Positions 1-5,804 of a DNA stretch of 5,955 nucleotides are shown here, piece after piece. The notes beneath the pieces are model-generated. The model made no database searches and was not told where the DNA came from. It saw nothing but the letters and a program-made list of their open reading frames with translations. Origin of the DNA: JBKBXU01 sp046313675 (GTDB lineage Bacteria; Bacteroidota; Bacteroidia; Cytophagales; Cytophagaceae). The number at the start of each line of letters is the position of its first letter. Position 1 is the stretch's first letter. Both the position numbers and the translations under genes were made by a program. The stretch lies in contig JBKBXU010000291.1 in NCBI GenBank assembly GCA_046313675.1, positions 1-5,955 of the forward strand, given 5' to 3'.

Positions 1-390
1 ACTTGCATTATCAATAAGCCATTTTATTCTCTTGGCCCCTTTACCCTCTGCATCAGGCCCGCCACCCGGAGCAATTATACAATAAGGCTTCTTGGTCAAT
101 TTCCAGATATGAGCAGGCAAAGTATATCGTAATAAGCGTTTAGTTGTTACTTCATCACCATTACCATCATGCAAATAGCCTCCACCTCCAAAAACTGCAA
201 AATCAGGCATTAGCCATTTAAAAGGAGAAGAGGAAACCTCACAAAACTCTAGATCAATCCCTTCCGGCACCTTTAACGTAAAACTTTTAATACCCCATTT
301 TTCTTTCAGATATTTAGCTATCATTTCCAATAACAAAAGATCTCCAAAGTTCGTAGTGTTATAACAACCATGGATAATAGCAGTTTTCAT
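1..390 (-). CDS. Polysaccharide pyruvyl transferase family protein, N-terminal part (runs off the left edge)
   Basis: The first 130 residues of a protein whose remainder lies left of the window. The frame is open from the ATG at 390-388 to base 1. Visible features fit the polysaccharide pyruvyl transferase family (CsaB/WcaK type): an N-terminal strand and loop with NFGD at residues 14-17 (family pattern N-x-GD) followed by a hydrophobic helix, then D63-FAVFGGGGYLHD, matching the family's D-hydrophobic-GGG-x-L segment, and a strand ending APGGGP at about 107-112. Known members transfer pyruvate from phosphoenolpyruvate to a glycan sugar as a ketal, or act in related polysaccharide steps, on the cytoplasmic side. 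The start overlaps the stop of the upstream glycosyltransferase as ATGA (390-387), so the two are probably translationally coupled in one operon. The exact acceptor cannot be read. Some family members have no proven pyruvyl transferase activity, so the name is a family assignment. Confidence 0.82.
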   Translation of the reverse strand, partial: MKTAIIHGCYNTTNFGDLLLLEMIAKYLKEKWGIKSFTLKVPEGIDLEFCEVSSSPFKWLMPDFAVFGGGGYLHDGNGDEVTTKRLLRYTLPAHIWKLTKKPYCIIAPGGGPDAEGKGAKRIKWLIDNAS

Positions 391-1499
391 TCTTGATTTA
401 ATTTAATATCATTAATCATTTGATTTGCAATATAAGGCAACCTATTTAAAAAAGGAGCTTTTTTGCCAAACTTAACCAAATCTTCAAGTTTAGCATAACA
501 CAACTCAGATCTGAAATTATCATAGATTTCATCTTCCTGTTCTTCAATTGGAACCCATAAAGGTAAACCATGCTCTAGCATAGAAATTGCGGTACCGCTT
601 TTACCAATCAATCTCAATGAAACCCTGGATACCCCAAAATCAACTATTTTAAATATAGCACTAATTTCATTTGCGGTTTTTTCACCTAAATCAATTATCC
701 TAATTCTTTCACTATTTACATTCAAATTATTTTTAAATAGACTTCCATTTTTTCCTAACCTACCACAGATCAATATAATTAAATTTTGAGCATCGTTTAA
801 TACAAAAGACTTAAGCTTTTCCGAGAACACTTTATGATGTTGTATAAGAGGAGCTGAACCAAAATAAACCATTACCTTTTCATCTGTATTTTTTTTAAAA
901 GGAACCAAATCCTCTGTATTATTACCCTCTTCAATAGCTATATTACCAAAAAGCCCTAAAATTTCGGCCTGTATGTTAATTTGAGCTAACATTTTCTTAT
1001 AATAAAGGCTAGATGTATGCCAAAATGGTTTTAAATCAAAGTCTATTTTTTTTAAACTTAAAATTTGTCCAAAATGGGTTATTATATTTTTCAAATTCAC
1101 CCTATTCCTCTTCACATAAGTTTCATGCACCATTACATGCCATTTCGTACATTTTCCAAGTTTTTCCAGCAAACCTGCCAAGCCCAAAGGGATCCCTTTT
1201 GAATGGAAAGAATAAGGAACATACTGGAGACTAATAACATCAGGCGAATCAAATAAATGCTTTTTCAGAAAAGATATTCGTTCTGTATTTTTGGTCTGAG
1301 AAGATATTCTAAGGGCATGAACATCAGCATTATCTATAGTTTGGGTGCTGATTGAAACTTCTTTTACAAAAGGGTCAAAAAGAGAGACAATTTGCACCTG
1401 ATTCCCTTTGCGAATTAATTCCCCCGCAAGTCTCCTGGTATAATCCCCGACACCATCCTTTCCATACTCTAAGGAACCACATATAAATACTATTCGCAT
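387..1499 (-). CDS. GT-B fold glycosyltransferase with a non-canonical C-terminal donor-site motif
   Basis: A 370-residue cytoplasmic protein that probably transfers a sugar from a nucleotide donor to a polysaccharide intermediate. The N-terminus begins with a Rossmann strand (MRIVFICGSLEY) and a glycine loop DGVGDYTRRLA (residues 15-25), typical of the acceptor half of GT4-like enzymes. LQYVPYSFHSKGIP (91-104) and the MVHETYV segment (123-129) follow the pattern of this fold. The C-terminal half has VMVYFGSAP (209-217), a hinge-like strand, and IGKSGTAISMLEHGLPLW (298-315), which occupies the place of the donor-binding motif. Only the second glutamate of the usual E-x7-E pair is present (E309); S301 stands where the first is expected. 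The length is normal for a GT4 enzyme. The ATG at 1499 is chosen because the Rossmann strand begins at once and an in-frame TAA lies 21 bp upstream. No Shine-Dalgarno is seen. Its end overlaps the pyruvyl transferase start by 4 bp. Donor and acceptor are unknown. Confidence 0.85.
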   Translation of the reverse strand: MRIVFICGSLEYGKDGVGDYTRRLAGELIRKGNQVQIVSLFDPFVKEVSISTQTIDNADVHALRISSQTKNTERISFLKKHLFDSPDVISLQYVPYSFHSKGIPLGLAGLLEKLGKCTKWHVMVHETYVKRNRVNLKNIITHFGQILSLKKIDFDLKPFWHTSSLYYKKMLAQINIQAEILGLFGNIAIEEGNNTEDLVPFKKNTDEKVMVYFGSAPLIQHHKVFSEKLKSFVLNDAQNLIILICGRLGKNGSLFKNNLNVNSERIRIIDLGEKTANEISAIFKIVDFGVSRVSLRLIGKSGTAISMLEHGLPLWVPIEEQEDEIYDNFRSELCYAKLEDLVKFGKKAPFLNRLPYIANQMINDIKLNQE

Positions 1500-1535
1500 T
1501 GACTTGATGGATAACTTTATTTATCTTAGAACTTA

Positions 1536-1565
1536 TTGCAATTATATAAATAAACTTTAGTTTTG
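1536..1565 (+). promoter_or_regulatory. Bacteroidota-type promoter for the sulfotransferase gene
   Basis: TTG at 1536-1538, a 19-bp spacer, and TAGTTTTG at 1558-1565 match the Bacteroidota primary sigma-factor consensus (TTG at -33, TAnnTTTG at -7) at all specified bases. Transcription would start near 1571, giving a leader of about 20 nt before the ATG at 1592. No Shine-Dalgarno follows, which is normal in this phylum. Assignment is by motif only. Confidence 0.7.
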
Positions 1566-1568
1566 CAT
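1539..1568 (-). promoter_or_regulatory. Possible weaker opposing promoter for the glycosyltransferase at 387-1499
   Basis: On the minus strand, TATAATTG at 1546-1539 matches TAnnTTTG at five of six specified bases. ATG at 1568-1566 lies 19 bp upstream in place of TTG. A start near 1532 would leave a leader of about 33 nt. The site lies almost exactly on top of the plus-strand promoter. In DNA this AT-rich such near-matches arise by chance, so it is tentative. Confidence 0.25.
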
Positions 1569-1591
1569 ACATTTAGCAACACTTCTTTAAA

Positions 1592-2467
1592 ATGAAATAC
1601 AACATTGTTCTAGGTTGTCCAAGGTCAGGAACTACTTTTCTAATGAAAGCCCTTTCTCCATTTTCTAACTCAGAATGTATTTCTGGAGACCACATACCTG
1701 TTACACTTCCGCATGTATTAAACAATATCCAGCTAACTCCAGAAATTAACCATGCCTTATGTTTTGGACTTGAACATTCAATACATAATTACCTTGATAG
1801 TATTACAAACTCAAAATCTCATTTGGTATTTAAATATTTGAACAATAACCTCTCAAAAAAAGAATTTATTGAGGGTTTAAGAAAAAAACGAAAAGTAAAT
1901 ACTATAATATATAAAGAGCCTTTTTTATCTTTTTCGCCGGAATACGCTTATCAAGCATTGCCTGAGGTTAATATTGTACATATTTACAGAGATGGAAGAG
2001 ATTGTGCAAATTCCCTTGTACGTTCTTATGACACTTTGACTAATGAAAAGCTTATCTCCTTGAAAAGCGCAGAAGCGCCTATTGGAAGACCTTATAAAGA
2101 TATAAATATTCCATGGTGGGTAGAGAAAGGAAGAGATGATCAATTTTATAATTCGACCCCATACATCAGATCCATATGGATGTGGAAAGAAATGGTAAAA
2201 AGATGTCATAATTTCTTCTCAAAACCTGAAATAAAAGCTTCTAACCGTGTCCTTCTCGTTAGATATGAAGATTTTATGATGAACCCACTTGAGCAAGGGG
2301 AAATAATTGTTAATCATTTTGGTGGTCAAATGAATAGTCTAATTAAGAAAAAATTACTGAATGCAAGTAAAAGCTCCTTTGGTAAGTATAAAAAAAGAGA
2401 TGCCGAAGAAATCAGGAAAGCCGAAGAGTTAGCCAAAGAGGAGCTGAGTTTATATGGCTATTTATAA
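1592..2467 (+). CDS. PAPS-dependent sulfotransferase family protein
   Basis: A 291-residue soluble protein likely to transfer sulfate from 3'-phosphoadenosine 5'-phosphosulfate (PAPS) to a hydroxyl, in this context probably on a glycan or glycolipid. The N-terminus carries the 5'-phosphosulfate-binding P-loop GCPRSGTTFL (residues 8-17). The 3'-phosphate-binding motif IYRDGRDCANS (131-141) has Arg133 and Ser141 at the conserved spacing of eight. IYKEP (106-110) and LVRYEDFMMNP (222-232) are typical of the bacterial Sulfotransfer_1/3 families, as is the C-terminal basic stretch ending in a hydrophobic LSLYGYL. Length is normal and no signal peptide or membrane segment is visible. The ATG at 1592 sits 10 residues or fewer before the P-loop and about 20 nt after a good promoter. 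It is the only plus-strand gene, set between two minus-strand glycosyltransferases, with its stop only 5 bp from the stop of the next gene. The acceptor is unknown; a branched alcohol, lipid or protein tyrosine is possible but the neighbours favour a polysaccharide. Confidence 0.9.
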   Translation: MKYNIVLGCPRSGTTFLMKALSPFSNSECISGDHIPVTLPHVLNNIQLTPEINHALCFGLEHSIHNYLDSITNSKSHLVFKYLNNNLSKKEFIEGLRKKRKVNTIIYKEPFLSFSPEYAYQALPEVNIVHIYRDGRDCANSLVRSYDTLTNEKLISLKSAEAPIGRPYKDINIPWWVEKGRDDQFYNSTPYIRSIWMWKEMVKRCHNFFSKPEIKASNRVLLVRYEDFMMNPLEQGEIIVNHFGGQMNSLIKKKLLNASKSSFGKYKKRDAEEIRKAEELAKEELSLYGYL

Positions 2468-2472
2468 CAGTT

Positions 2473-3612
2473 CTATTTTAAACCCTTAAAATATTTTAAG
2501 TAGTTTTCACTCGCCACAGAGGCGATACTTGACCAATTATATTCTTTAGCTACTTGCCTGGCTATTCTCGATTTTTGCGACAAAAGTTCTTTATCGGCCA
2601 TTAATTCTAAAACTTTTTCACTTATCCCATTTTTATCGCCTATAGGAACTAATAACTCTTTTAAAATAAAATCTGATGGTCCAGGGGTGTTGTAACTAAT
2701 TACAGGTAATCCTGCACACATCATTTCTAAAGCCCCAAAACCAAAACTTTCATGATAAGATGGAAATATTCCAATATGGCAATCCTGCAATAATCCAGGA
2801 AGTTCATTGGGTTCAAATGTTGGAATTACACTTATTATAGAATGATACTTTTGAGGAAAAAATGCCAACACCTCAGATTTAGATGGGAACAACCCTTTTG
2901 TGCCTAGTAATTTAAACTGAGTTTTTGGATAAGCTTTTAAAATATTCCTAAAAATATGGGGAAAATCTAAAGCTCCCTTTCTAAAATCAAAAGTACCAAC
3001 AAAAGCTATTGTAAATAAAGAATCATAATTACGGTTAATGTTAGTAAAAAGCTTTATTCTTTCATCCGAAATCCCATTAGGAATTATAACAATTTTATCT
3101 CTATTAAAACCATTCTTAATCAAAATATCTTTATCCAATGCATTCTGTACCTGAATAAGATCACATTGTTGCAGAGAATACTCTGCAACAGCATCTTTGT
3201 TTTTAAATGCTTTTTCTTCCCCAAACCCTAAAAATTTAAAAACTTTGTTTTTAAAACTTGAAAGCTTATTTTTAAATGTATCAGGAACAACAATATTCTG
3301 AAGGTGGTAATGAAGCAAAGCCGGTCTAGCCACAAATAAGGTGTTTTGGGAAAATAATTTCCTATCAAATGGAAGTGAATGATATTCATAGAGAACAACA
3401 TCAAATTGAGATGAATTCTTTATAAGATACTCTTTTAATGCTTCACAGTAAGCGAAACTATTCGCATTTTCATTTAAAGGAAAATACCTATTCTTATCTA
3501 TCAACTCTACCTTCCAGCCTAATTTACTTAAACCATTAGCCAATTCAATGCGATTTTTTGTGGCACCTAATTTTTCAGAGAATGGTTTGTGCGAGAAAAA
3601 AGCAATTTTCAT
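2473..3612 (-). CDS. Glycosyltransferase family 4 protein
   Basis: A 379-residue retaining GT-B glycosyltransferase, expected on the cytoplasmic side where it extends a lipid-linked polysaccharide unit. The N-terminal acceptor domain starts MKIAFFSHKPFSEKLGATKNR, with a strand and glycine loop, then a helix and a second strand (WKVELID). The domain junction has VIIPNGISDERI (175-186), the usual GT4 link. The donor domain starts FVGTFDFRKGALDFP (204-218) and contains the full E-x7-E motif in HESFGFGALEMMCAGLPVISYNTPGPSDFI (Glu288 and Glu296). The C-terminus has the KEYNWSSIA segment (357-365) typical of family ends. All hallmark residues are intact and length is normal. The start lies 44 bp downstream of the stop of the preceding minus-strand gene with no promoter or Shine-Dalgarno between them, so the two are probably one transcript. 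Its stop (TAG at 2475-2473) faces the sulfotransferase stop. Sugar specificity cannot be read from the sequence. Confidence 0.93.
   Translation of the reverse strand: MKIAFFSHKPFSEKLGATKNRIELANGLSKLGWKVELIDKNRYFPLNENANSFAYCEALKEYLIKNSSQFDVVLYEYHSLPFDRKLFSQNTLFVARPALLHYHLQNIVVPDTFKNKLSSFKNKVFKFLGFGEEKAFKNKDAVAEYSLQQCDLIQVQNALDKDILIKNGFNRDKIVIIPNGISDERIKLFTNINRNYDSLFTIAFVGTFDFRKGALDFPHIFRNILKAYPKTQFKLLGTKGLFPSKSEVLAFFPQKYHSIISVIPTFEPNELPGLLQDCHIGIFPSYHESFGFGALEMMCAGLPVISYNTPGPSDFILKELLVPIGDKNGISEKVLELMADKELLSQKSRIARQVAKEYNWSSIASVASENYLKYFKGLK
2485..2500. repeat. 16-bp perfect palindrome at the convergent gene ends
   Basis: CTTAAAATATTTTAAG is its own reverse complement. It lies in the last codons of the minus-strand glycosyltransferase and 18 bp after the sulfotransferase stop. 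It is all A/T except the outer bases, so any hairpin would be weak. There is no separate terminator in the 5-bp gap between the two convergent stops, so this is the only symmetric element that could end the plus-strand transcript. Confidence 0.3.
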
Positions 3613-3656
3613 ATTTAAAAAAATCGAGTTTAAAGTAGCCTAATGCTAAAATATTA

Positions 3657-4838
3657 TTACTTAAAAAATAAGAAGTTGCTAATTTGATCCTTAAAATATT
3701 TAGCTTTAATTCTTGAATTTCTGTAAAGCACCAAGATGATGGACTTGGCTATTAAGTCGATTGATTCATGTAAACTTTCTTTAAAAATCAATTTAAATTT
3801 CTGACCTAAAGTTTCAGAAGAATAATTACTCTTAAATTCCAAATATTGCAAATTAATATATTCTTTTCTTTTAATAGGCTCTAAATAGACTTCTAAATTA
3901 TCTGCAAAATTTTCAAATTTGCTTAAATTAATTCTCGGGGAACAATTAAACTTTTTAAATTCCTCAATATTTTGATTATTAACTAATACAGGAAGAGATG
4001 AGCTTTTAGTATAACCTAAAACAAATTTTCCATAACTAACCCCTTCCCAAAAACCACGTCCTATTCCAATGACGATATCATATAATGGTATTAATTCACA
4101 TGCATTTATCGTAAACTCATCTTCTGTAATTAATAAAATATGAGAAATATTCTCGATTTTTATCTTTAATTCTTCTACAAGCTTTAAATCTTCAGGGAAA
4201 CCGATTATATGAGTTAACACCTGAATGCCTTTTTTTTGTAACTCCAAATGGTTATTAATGGTAACAATAAATACCTCTTTATAAACATTACTTATTCTTG
4301 AAATTCTTAAAATTTTAATATATTCCTCGTAACCATTTAATACGTTTAATGTTCCTAATCTAGAATGATTATAATATGCAGGATGAATTCTATTGCTAAT
4401 CAAATACCCATTTTCACACCTGATATGATGAGAATGCTCATAATTTTCTTTTGAAAAAAAAATTACATTACTAAAGTGCTGAACCATTTTCATATTAGGG
4501 CCACCTGCCTTAATGAAAAAATATTTACATTTAAAAATTCTACATAAAATCCTTAGATATACCTCTGTTTGATCATAACTTAAAAAAACTTTAGGTTTAA
4601 TTTTAATAAAAAAGAAAAATATTTTCCAAAAATCAATTAGAAAAAACCCTTTTAAAAAGAGAGATGTATCAGAATCTAAAACCGTGCTATGATTTAATTT
4701 TGAATTATGAATCAAGAAAGTGTTATAGAGTGACTTCAATTGTTCTTTTTGAGCTAGTAGGCTATAATAAGCCCCCCCTCTTCCAGTATTTTTTTTTGTT
4801 GAAAGAAAGTAAAAAATAATGTTACTTTTATTTTCCAT
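3657..4838 (-). CDS. Divergent GT-B-like glycosyltransferase, very AT-rich
   Basis: A 393-residue protein, probably a cytoplasmic glycosyltransferase; the family call is tentative. It begins with a strand and glycine-rich loop (NIIFYFLSTKKNTGRGGAYYSLL, residues 6-28), as in the acceptor domain of GT-B enzymes. The middle has FFIKAGGPNMKM (107-118) and a second-domain strand EVFIVTINN (188-196). IPLYDIVIGIGRGFWEGVSYGKFVLGY (250-276) sits where GT4 enzymes have their donor motif: Glu265 and the Gly270-Lys pair fit, but the first glutamate of E-x7-E is missing. The hydrophobic run LIDFWKIFFFFIKI (67-80) may be a membrane-facing helix rather than a true transmembrane segment. The residue mix (many Phe, Ile, Lys, Asn) is more AT-driven than in its neighbours, hinting at separate acquisition. 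The ATG at 4838 is the only standard start near the fold's first strand, though the frame stays open 168 bp further upstream. It is likely cotranscribed with the GT4 gene 44 bp downstream. Confidence 0.72.
   Translation of the reverse strand: MENKSNIIFYFLSTKKNTGRGGAYYSLLAQKEQLKSLYNTFLIHNSKLNHSTVLDSDTSLFLKGFFLIDFWKIFFFFIKIKPKVFLSYDQTEVYLRILCRIFKCKYFFIKAGGPNMKMVQHFSNVIFFSKENYEHSHHIRCENGYLISNRIHPAYYNHSRLGTLNVLNGYEEYIKILRISRISNVYKEVFIVTINNHLELQKKGIQVLTHIIGFPEDLKLVEELKIKIENISHILLITEDEFTINACELIPLYDIVIGIGRGFWEGVSYGKFVLGYTKSSSLPVLVNNQNIEEFKKFNCSPRINLSKFENFADNLEVYLEPIKRKEYINLQYLEFKSNYSSETLGQKFKLIFKESLHESIDLIAKSIILVLYRNSRIKAKYFKDQISNFLFFK
4772..4797 (-). repeat. Homopolymer tracts (A9 and G7 on the coding strand) near the 5' end of a glycosyltransferase gene
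   Basis: On the coding (minus) strand, nine A at 4797-4789 (codons 14-17) and seven G at 4778-4772 (codons 21-23) lie within 26 bp of each other, soon after the ATG. The G7 run is the longest G/C homopolymer seen in this AT-rich window. A one-base slip in either tract would destroy the frame. Runs of eight A or T occur elsewhere here, so the A9 alone is not remarkable. Confidence 0.5.
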
Positions 4839-5006
4839 AAATAATCTTAATCTATTATCTGCACCACTATTACTAAAAATGAAATAAAGGCTTCTGCAAA
4901 AATTACTGATTATGTATTCAAATTGATTTGCGAAAATTGAACCATCTATGTATCTTATATAAACCTTTGTATCTAATTGAAATATTATAGAGACAAAAGT
5001 TTTTTG
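4839..5006 (-). other. Intergenic stretch whose frame is open into the downstream glycosyltransferase
   Basis: Between the MurA-like gene and the glycosyltransferase start, the glycosyltransferase frame stays open for 56 codons, back to a TGA at 5009-5007. It holds no ATG, GTG or TTG, so no standard start could use it. The deduced peptide (ending SNSGADNRLRLF before the Met) is not recognisable to me. It may be a chance open frame, or the remnant of the tail of a lost gene. No other gene is seen in 4839-5021. Confidence 0.3.
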
Positions 5007-5010
5007 TCAA
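4984..5010 (-). promoter_or_regulatory. Inverted repeat with sigma70-like hexamers upstream of the glycosyltransferase
   Basis: GACAAAA (4992-4998) and TTTTGTC (5002-5008) form a perfect 7-bp inverted repeat with a 3-nt loop, just after the MurA-like stop. On the minus strand the same stretch reads TTGACA (5010-5005), 15 bp, TATAAT (4989-4984). These are textbook enterobacterial -35/-10 hexamers, but at a short spacing and unlike the Bacteroidota type promoter at 1536-1565. It could be a promoter, a weak terminator for the MurA-like gene, or chance. No T-run follows the stem on the minus strand, which argues against a strong terminator. Confidence 0.25.
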
Positions 5011-5021
5011 TTACAAAAGGA

Positions 5022-5804
5022 TTATTCACTGGAAACTTTAATAGCCACCTTTAAGTTTTTCAACTTTTGTTCAAGATTATTATATCCTCGCAGTGCCATC
5101 TCTACCTGATATATTGTTGATTCTCCTTTTGCCATTAGTGCAGCCAAAACGACTGCCATACTTCCTCGTAAATCAGTTGAATCTGCTTTAGCTGCGAGAA
5201 TAGGGTTTCCCCCATTTACAGTGATGGCTCCCGGTTTCCATGATAATGCATTAGAATAGAACCTATTTAGCTCACCACAATATTTTAACCTTTCCGGATA
5301 TCGGTAATCAAATATCCGACTAGTGCCTTCTGCATGTAAAGCAAGCAATGTATAAAAAGGCTGCATGTCAGAAATAATTCCAGGGTGCGTTCCACAAGCA
5401 AGTTCAAAGGGCTGTATTCTGCCATTTTTCAGGCATTCGGGAGAAACAATAACATTTTTCTCGTTCTTGTATAAATCAATTCCTGCATGTTGCAAATGTA
5501 TTAAGGGAATTTCCATGGTATCAAATGGAACATCCTCTACCGTTATTCTGCCACCAGAAATTATACCATAAACAATCCATGTAATAGCTTCAATCCTGTC
5601 TGGCATCACCTGAAAAATAGAACCTCTCAAGTACTTAGCACCCTCAACCTTGATGAAACTATTCCCAACTACATCAATCTTTGCTCCTAAGGTTCTTAAA
5701 AAGGCAATCAAACTATCCACTTCCGGACTGATGTAGGCATTTTTAATAATGGTTTCGCCGGATATAGTAGCCGCAGAAATAAGGGCATTTTCTGTAGTAA
5801 ATGA
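5022..5804 (-). CDS. murA: MurA-family enolpyruvyl transferase, lacking its N-terminal part (truncated or broken)
   Basis: UDP-N-acetylglucosamine 1-carboxyvinyltransferase family; MurA moves enolpyruvate from PEP to UDP-GlcNAc in the cytoplasm. Only the C-terminal 260 residues remain, against about 420 in a full MurA. Homology starts at SFTTENALISAA, equivalent to the family's SVGATEN segment, right after an in-frame TAA (5807-5805). A GTG at 5720 would be the first usable start, but it falls inside the conserved domain, so a 232-residue product from it would be incomplete. Numbered from that GTG: PDRIEA at 40-45, THPGIISDMQ at 111-120, TDLRGS at 182-187 and RGY at 211-213. By alignment from memory, D118, R144, R185 and R211 match E. 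coli MurA D305, R331, R371 and R397. The N-terminal Lys-Asn pair and the Cys115 loop are absent. Divergence around residues 136-170 and its setting suggest a polysaccharide-locus paralogue, but a displaced housekeeping copy is possible. As it stands it should be inactive. Confidence 0.8.
   Translation of the reverse strand, partial: SFTTENALISAATISGETIIKNAYISPEVDSLIAFLRTLGAKIDVVGNSFIKVEGAKYLRGSIFQVMPDRIEAITWIVYGIISGGRITVEDVPFDTMEIPLIHLQHAGIDLYKNEKNVIVSPECLKNGRIQPFELACGTHPGIISDMQPFYTLLALHAEGTSRIFDYRYPERLKYCGELNRFYSNALSWKPGAITVNGGNPILAAKADSTDLRGSMAVVLAALMAKGESTIYQVEMALRGYNNLEQKLKNLKVAIKVSSE

Noticed and set aside
1013..1234. 73-codon plus-strand open frame
   Set aside because: It lies fully inside the glycosyltransferase at 387-1499 on the opposite strand, has no recognisable motif and no promoter; a shadow frame.
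1375..1572. 65-codon minus-strand open frame crossing the divergent spacer
   Set aside because: It overlaps the start of the well-supported glycosyltransferase in another frame and would run through the sulfotransferase promoter; no family features.
1925..2209. 94-codon minus-strand open frame
   Set aside because: It is antisense to the sulfotransferase core, including its 3'-phosphate-binding motif, and shows no domain features.
2485..2500. Palindrome as an intrinsic terminator for the sulfotransferase
   Set aside because: The stem would be almost all A/T with no G/C core and no clear T-run after it; kept only as a repeat, not called a terminator.
5365..5571. 68-codon plus-strand open frame
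   Set aside because: It is antisense to the conserved MurA-like domain; no independent support.
5022..5720. Full-length 232-residue MurA-like gene starting at GTG 5720
   Set aside because: Clear MurA-family sequence continues 28 codons upstream of that GTG to a stop, so the GTG is internal to a conserved domain rather than a natural start.
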